Below, in pieces: positions 55,852-64,000 of a DNA stretch of 64,000 nt. Both the position numbers and the translations under genes were made by a program. The notes below the pieces were generated by a model. The model made no database searches and had not been told where the DNA came from. It worked only from the letters and a program-made list of their open reading frames with translations. The stretch's first letter is position 1; each line of letters begins with the position of its first letter. The stretch is taken from the NCBI GenBank assembly GCA_024811115.1, contig JAKOGH010000733.1, forward strand, positions 248,001-312,000, read 5' to 3'. The stretch is from Terana coerulea. Taxonomy: Eukaryota > Basidiomycota > Agaricomycetes > Polyporales > Phanerochaetaceae.

Positions 55852-57996
55852 CTACAGACCCCAATCAAACTGTGAAAGTAAACTATGAGTTGCGACGCTT
55901 TCGATCCAAATAGCGCACGTACACTTTTTATTTAAGATAAATCCACCAATCGACTTGATCATGTTGGCTGTCTCCTCGCCAACCGGACGAATCCACTCCG
56001 GCGGCAGCACGAACCCGTACTGGTTGACAAAGTTAGAAAAATCCGGACCATCTTCTGTGGAAAAGAACATACAGTGCCAGTATCACGCAGATGAACTGCG
56101 TAGGAATACTTGACACCTGCTTTAGCGTACATATAGTCTACAATGTTCCCATTGGCTCTGGAGCAGAATCTGCAATGAGCGAACTAACAGCATAATAGCC
56201 TGCGACGAGCACGTACTTGTATAGTTGGCGACATAGGCTTCCCGTCTATCACCTAGCTGTTAATAAAGCGTAATGCACTGAGGGGTATATACTGACCGTG
56301 AACGATGTACCATGAGCAATCTTGATAGCACGTGCTGCACCAAGCGCGGCCTCGATCTGGTCTTCAGCAGCCTTCGGAGTCTTCTTGCATGAATACGAGA
56401 ACGGGGACGAGACTAGTAGATAAGTAAGCCATAAAATCCAATACCGCAAGCTTTGTAACTCAGCACATACTCATTTGTCCGTAGCTTCTCAGATCGATAT
56501 ACGCACGCAGGTTAGGGAGAGTGGTAATGTAATTGGCGATGTTGTTGGCTTCTGGTGACTCGAACGCCCGGTGACCTGGGTACCAGTGCGAGCAAGGGTC
56601 CGTGCCCGTCGAAGGACCCTTGAGTGCAGGGAAACGCGCTGTGGGCTTCCACTTGTGACCCTGGAAGGCATACAGTGTGTTAAAGAGTGAATGAGAAGCA
56701 AAATGCGATGCTACGTACCCAATTCCTACGTATACTGTATGAACGAACGTTCGATAAAGGGAATGGTGGAATGGGCGTACCGGTTCATGTCTATTCCAAC
56801 ACACTTCTCGTCTGGGCCCATGATTTGACGGTTCTTGTACCTGAACACGTTGGAGACGGACAACAGTTAATTGCATTCAAACAGTCGGATGGTGGTAGCA
56901 GAACAAACGTAACACGGCTTGTAAGCTCAGAGTAACACAAAATGTATTGGCAGAGCAGCCGCAGGTAAAGAATGTTCCCATATTGAGATTGAACGAAACT
57001 CACCAGAGGCGGTCAGTCTCCCAAGTATAGACATATCCGTCGGGGTTCGGTGCCAACACGAGGTAGAAAGCCTACCAACATGAGGTCAGTACACATGAAA
57101 TGAGCCAGTTTGTATTGTAGCCTGAGTAACATAGAGCACGTTCGTTGCTTGGAGAAGTATACGAGCAAGAACGGCTATATGAGACCAAGGCACTTACGTA
57201 GGTGTTGAGCATGGAAGCCATCGAGTAGGATTCAGAAGGATCTGCGAGCAAAGCATGTGCTATGAACATTGCAGTAGACGTCGCGATCCACTGGGGTGTG
57301 CAGCATTAGCAGCGGATGGACTCCGTACATTACTGCATATATACGTACCTCTCGTGCATGCTGAGCACCGGTGATCACGAACCCCGTCTTCTTGTTTTTG
57401 GCATTCACATTCTTGGAAATCTCAAGCGCAAACATCTCTCTATTCTCAGCAGAATGACCAATGGGTACGACTTTCACATTATCGGGGTACAAGTCAAGGA
57501 GCTCCTTGATGAAGACGTTGATATCCGTGAGAGGATGATACGCTGTATGGAATGTGGTGTTCGACAGTGAGCTCAGGTTCCAGTCGCCCAAAATTGGTGT
57601 AGGCTGTGGGACCCCAAAGAGTTGGATCGGCAAGTGGGAATCAGAGTATTGCAGGTTTTCGAAGGCATACAACGAGGCGTTTCCAGAGCCAGGAGGAATA
57701 TAGATATCGACATGAGACTGGCCGACTTGCCAGATATCGGCGTGGGCAGCCTAAGGGACATGTAAAGCGTGAAAAATGATAAAGACGCGACATTGAACAT
57801 TACCACAGACCTGTGCCGCCGCTATCACTGCATGAACATCCCAGCCTAGCTTGTCGTTAGGTGTCACACGCCTGAGCACCCCAGTAGTCTCTGGGTTTGC
57901 TGCGAGTACCTCTTGTGACCGTGGCGGAACATAAGCGGCCGAGACGAGCAGCGAGTAGACTGCAGCGTAGAGGAAGAACGAGCTCGTCCGAGCCAT
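55852..57996 (-). CDS. ECM14: ECM14-like inactive metallocarboxypeptidase (M14 family)
   Basis: ATG 57996 begins a signal peptide (MARTSSFFLYAAVYSLLVSA). A pro-region follows and then the M14 fold in many exons: GAQHAREWIATSTAMF with the HxxE zinc pair near 57,240-57,390, a VLAPNPDGY segment near 57,050, GIDMNR near 56,810, PCSHWYPGHRAFESPEANNI near 56,560, DLRSYGQMS near 56,470 and HLRDTGTYGF near 56,070. In active carboxypeptidases the third zinc ligand is a His where this protein has Arg (LRSYGQ), and the catalytic Glu before L-R-D-T-G is His here. This agrees with ECM14, a secreted pseudoenzyme linked to the yeast cell wall. The last dozen residues before TAG 55,852 may lie beyond a further small intron. 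Confidence 0.85.
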
Positions 57997-58254
57997 GGCT
58001 TCGCCACCTCCAGACTGTCTGTCGCGCAGGGACGGCTTGGGAGGTTGTGGGAGGCACGGGAACTGGAGGGACTGCAGTGCAGCCTCGTGTGTCTTGCAGC
58101 GTCTGCGTTCCCGCGCTGCTTGCGGCAGTTGCCGTGCGGGGAATAGGAGACTGACGTTGACCCGCCCGGCACTCTGTTTCGCACAGTGACACAAAGCGAG
58201 CCCGCCCCTCTCTCCAACGATACGCACGGTGGGAGCGACGACGACAAACCCTCC

Positions 58255-58845
58255 ATGAATTACCCTCCACAGCATACACCATCGTACTCGGAACGTCGGG
58301 CCCTCAACGCACACAACAACAACCTCGACGTCTATCTCGATGCCGGTTCGTTGAGGATACTTGCGGACGGCGTGCTCGACATCCCAGAGTCTGAAGACAA
58401 GTTCTTCACCCTCACCAAGCCCGAGGGCGAAGCCATCCTCCCCCTTCCCCCGGAGCTTGCGCAAATCTACGTACTCAAGTGGGCGAACCCAACGCGTATT
58501 GGAGCGGGGGCAGGGGCGGCATACTCGCTAGATGTCATCAGCGACGAACCAGCACGCGCACGGACGAGGCATCTGTACATAACATACATGGACGAGGCGG
58601 GGCCAAGTCGATGTCGCGTAGCCCTCGCCAGAGCGATACAACAGCTCGGGCCGATACTCTACACAGCGGAGGAAGATGCGCGAGAGGTGGGTCTTTTTGC
58701 GATCTCCTTTGCAGTCCACGATTCTTTCTCCATGTATCTGACTCCACCCGTAATCGCTGCATAGAGCCCGACAGTGTATGACCTGCGCTCAGGGAATGTC
58801 CCAATGTTCCCCGTTGATGAGGAGACATATCCATCTCAGTGTTAG
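58255..58845 (+). CDS. Unknown protein, 170 residues
   Basis: Two exons (58255-58686 and 58765-58845) join in frame. The start MNYPPQHTPSYSERRAL is the first in-frame ATG. The sequence is well mixed and looks folded (NLDVYLDAGSLRILADGVLD, then ELAQIYVLKWANPTR), with no signal peptide or membrane helix. The second exon adds SPTVYDLRSGNVPMFPVDEE. I do not recognise the family. It is divergent from ECM14, with about 260 bases between the two start codons, so the promoters are shared. Confidence 0.65.
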
Positions 58846-59572
58846 ATTCAGCCCCTTCTGTTCTTTGAAAATGGATTCTGACCTCGTCTTTCTAACAGGA
58901 TATCGCAGACGCACCTCCCCTTCAGTTGGAAGACTGAGGTCGCTGAATTGATCTGGCTACATGTGTCTCCGTATCCTCAGCCATCGCTCGACGCTGAGTT
59001 TGGAGTTCTATATTCCCTTTCCCCCATGGTTCTGAGTCCTTTTTGTGTTTAGATACTGTCTCATAGGTGCTCCTTTTCTCTCTCGATGCCGTTTGTACAA
59101 CCTCCTCCAGCCGCTCCTTGGGTTCGCAGAATGTATTCTGTCATCTGTAGCATCGCTTCGACCCGGCTGTGTATGACGGTCTCTTTTCCTATTCCCCGAC
59201 TCCATTTGTTCTCGGCCCGTTTGTCTAATTGAACTGTACGGCAGATTATGCATCCATGGTCTGAAATCCCTCAAATTGTATTCTAATGATATTGATCTCT
59301 TGGCTGCTTTCCCTGTCAGGATGACTGTTGTGTTGACCGCGGGTCTGGCCCCGGGCACACATCCCCGTCTCCAGATCTCCAGAGGTCTCCAAAGTCCAGA
59401 CTTTATGAGATCGAGCGGCCAAGGACGACAACGAACATTTATCCGGTTCTATCAATCGCCCTACCCTCTAACTTTGCAATTGGGGACGGGTGCCGACACA
59501 CAACGATGTATCCAGAATTAGTCATTTATTCCCTTGAAAGCAAGTGTATACAAAACATATGAACGTAGAACC
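58846..59572. other. Intergenic between convergent genes
   Basis: 3' flanks of the unknown gene (plus) and the ABC transporter (minus). It is AT-richer than the coding regions. No gene seen. Confidence 0.5.

Positions 59573-64000
<4,428 letters not shown>

Overview
The window looks like nuclear DNA of a filamentous basidiomycete, probably an agaricomycete. Almost every recognisable gene is cut by several short GT-AG introns of about 45-70 bases. Genes lie densely on both strands, and many families are typical of mushroom-forming fungi: patatin, beta-trefoil, tandem C2H2 and multi-pass membrane proteins. I traced splice sites by hand. Where I give a protein length, the exon phases were checked and add up.

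Layout. 1-14,400: a broken duplicate and an intact copy of a Gal80-like oxidoreductase gene, a GNAT acetyltransferase gene, a gene that appears to fuse a beta-trefoil, a patatin lipase and a von Willebrand A domain, a C2H2 zinc-finger gene and a conserved unknown gene. 14,400-21,400: gene-poor and repeat-rich. It holds copy A of a roughly 1.3-kb dispersed repeat (copy B lies inverted at 38.2-39.5 kb), split by a 1,703-bp non-autonomous terminal-inverted-repeat element, then a decayed beta-trefoil gene. 21,400-33,000: housekeeping core with UBA2 (SUMO E1 subunit), a second C2H2 gene, a long F-box/WD40 gene and a divergent ORC5 gene. 33,000-46,000: poorly conserved membrane-protein candidates, an Apd1/AIM32-type [2Fe-2S] protein, repeat copy B, a methyltransferase and an acidic unknown protein. 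47,000-64,000: a POT peptide transporter, a cupin/JmjC-like protein, ATG13, an ECM14-type inactive carboxypeptidase, a small unknown gene, and an ABCC (Yor1-like) transporter that runs off the right edge.

The genes do not form an obvious biosynthetic or defence cluster. The most unusual candidate is the beta-trefoil/patatin/vWA gene at 6.4-9.4 kb.

A caution on quality: several strongly conserved genes change reading frame by single-base indels with no usable intron (UBA2, POT, ABCC, probably F-box/WD40 and patatin). ORC5 carries an 11-bp tandem duplication that breaks its frame. Either this is a draft assembly with indel errors or the haplotype carries real lesions. Raw reads would decide.
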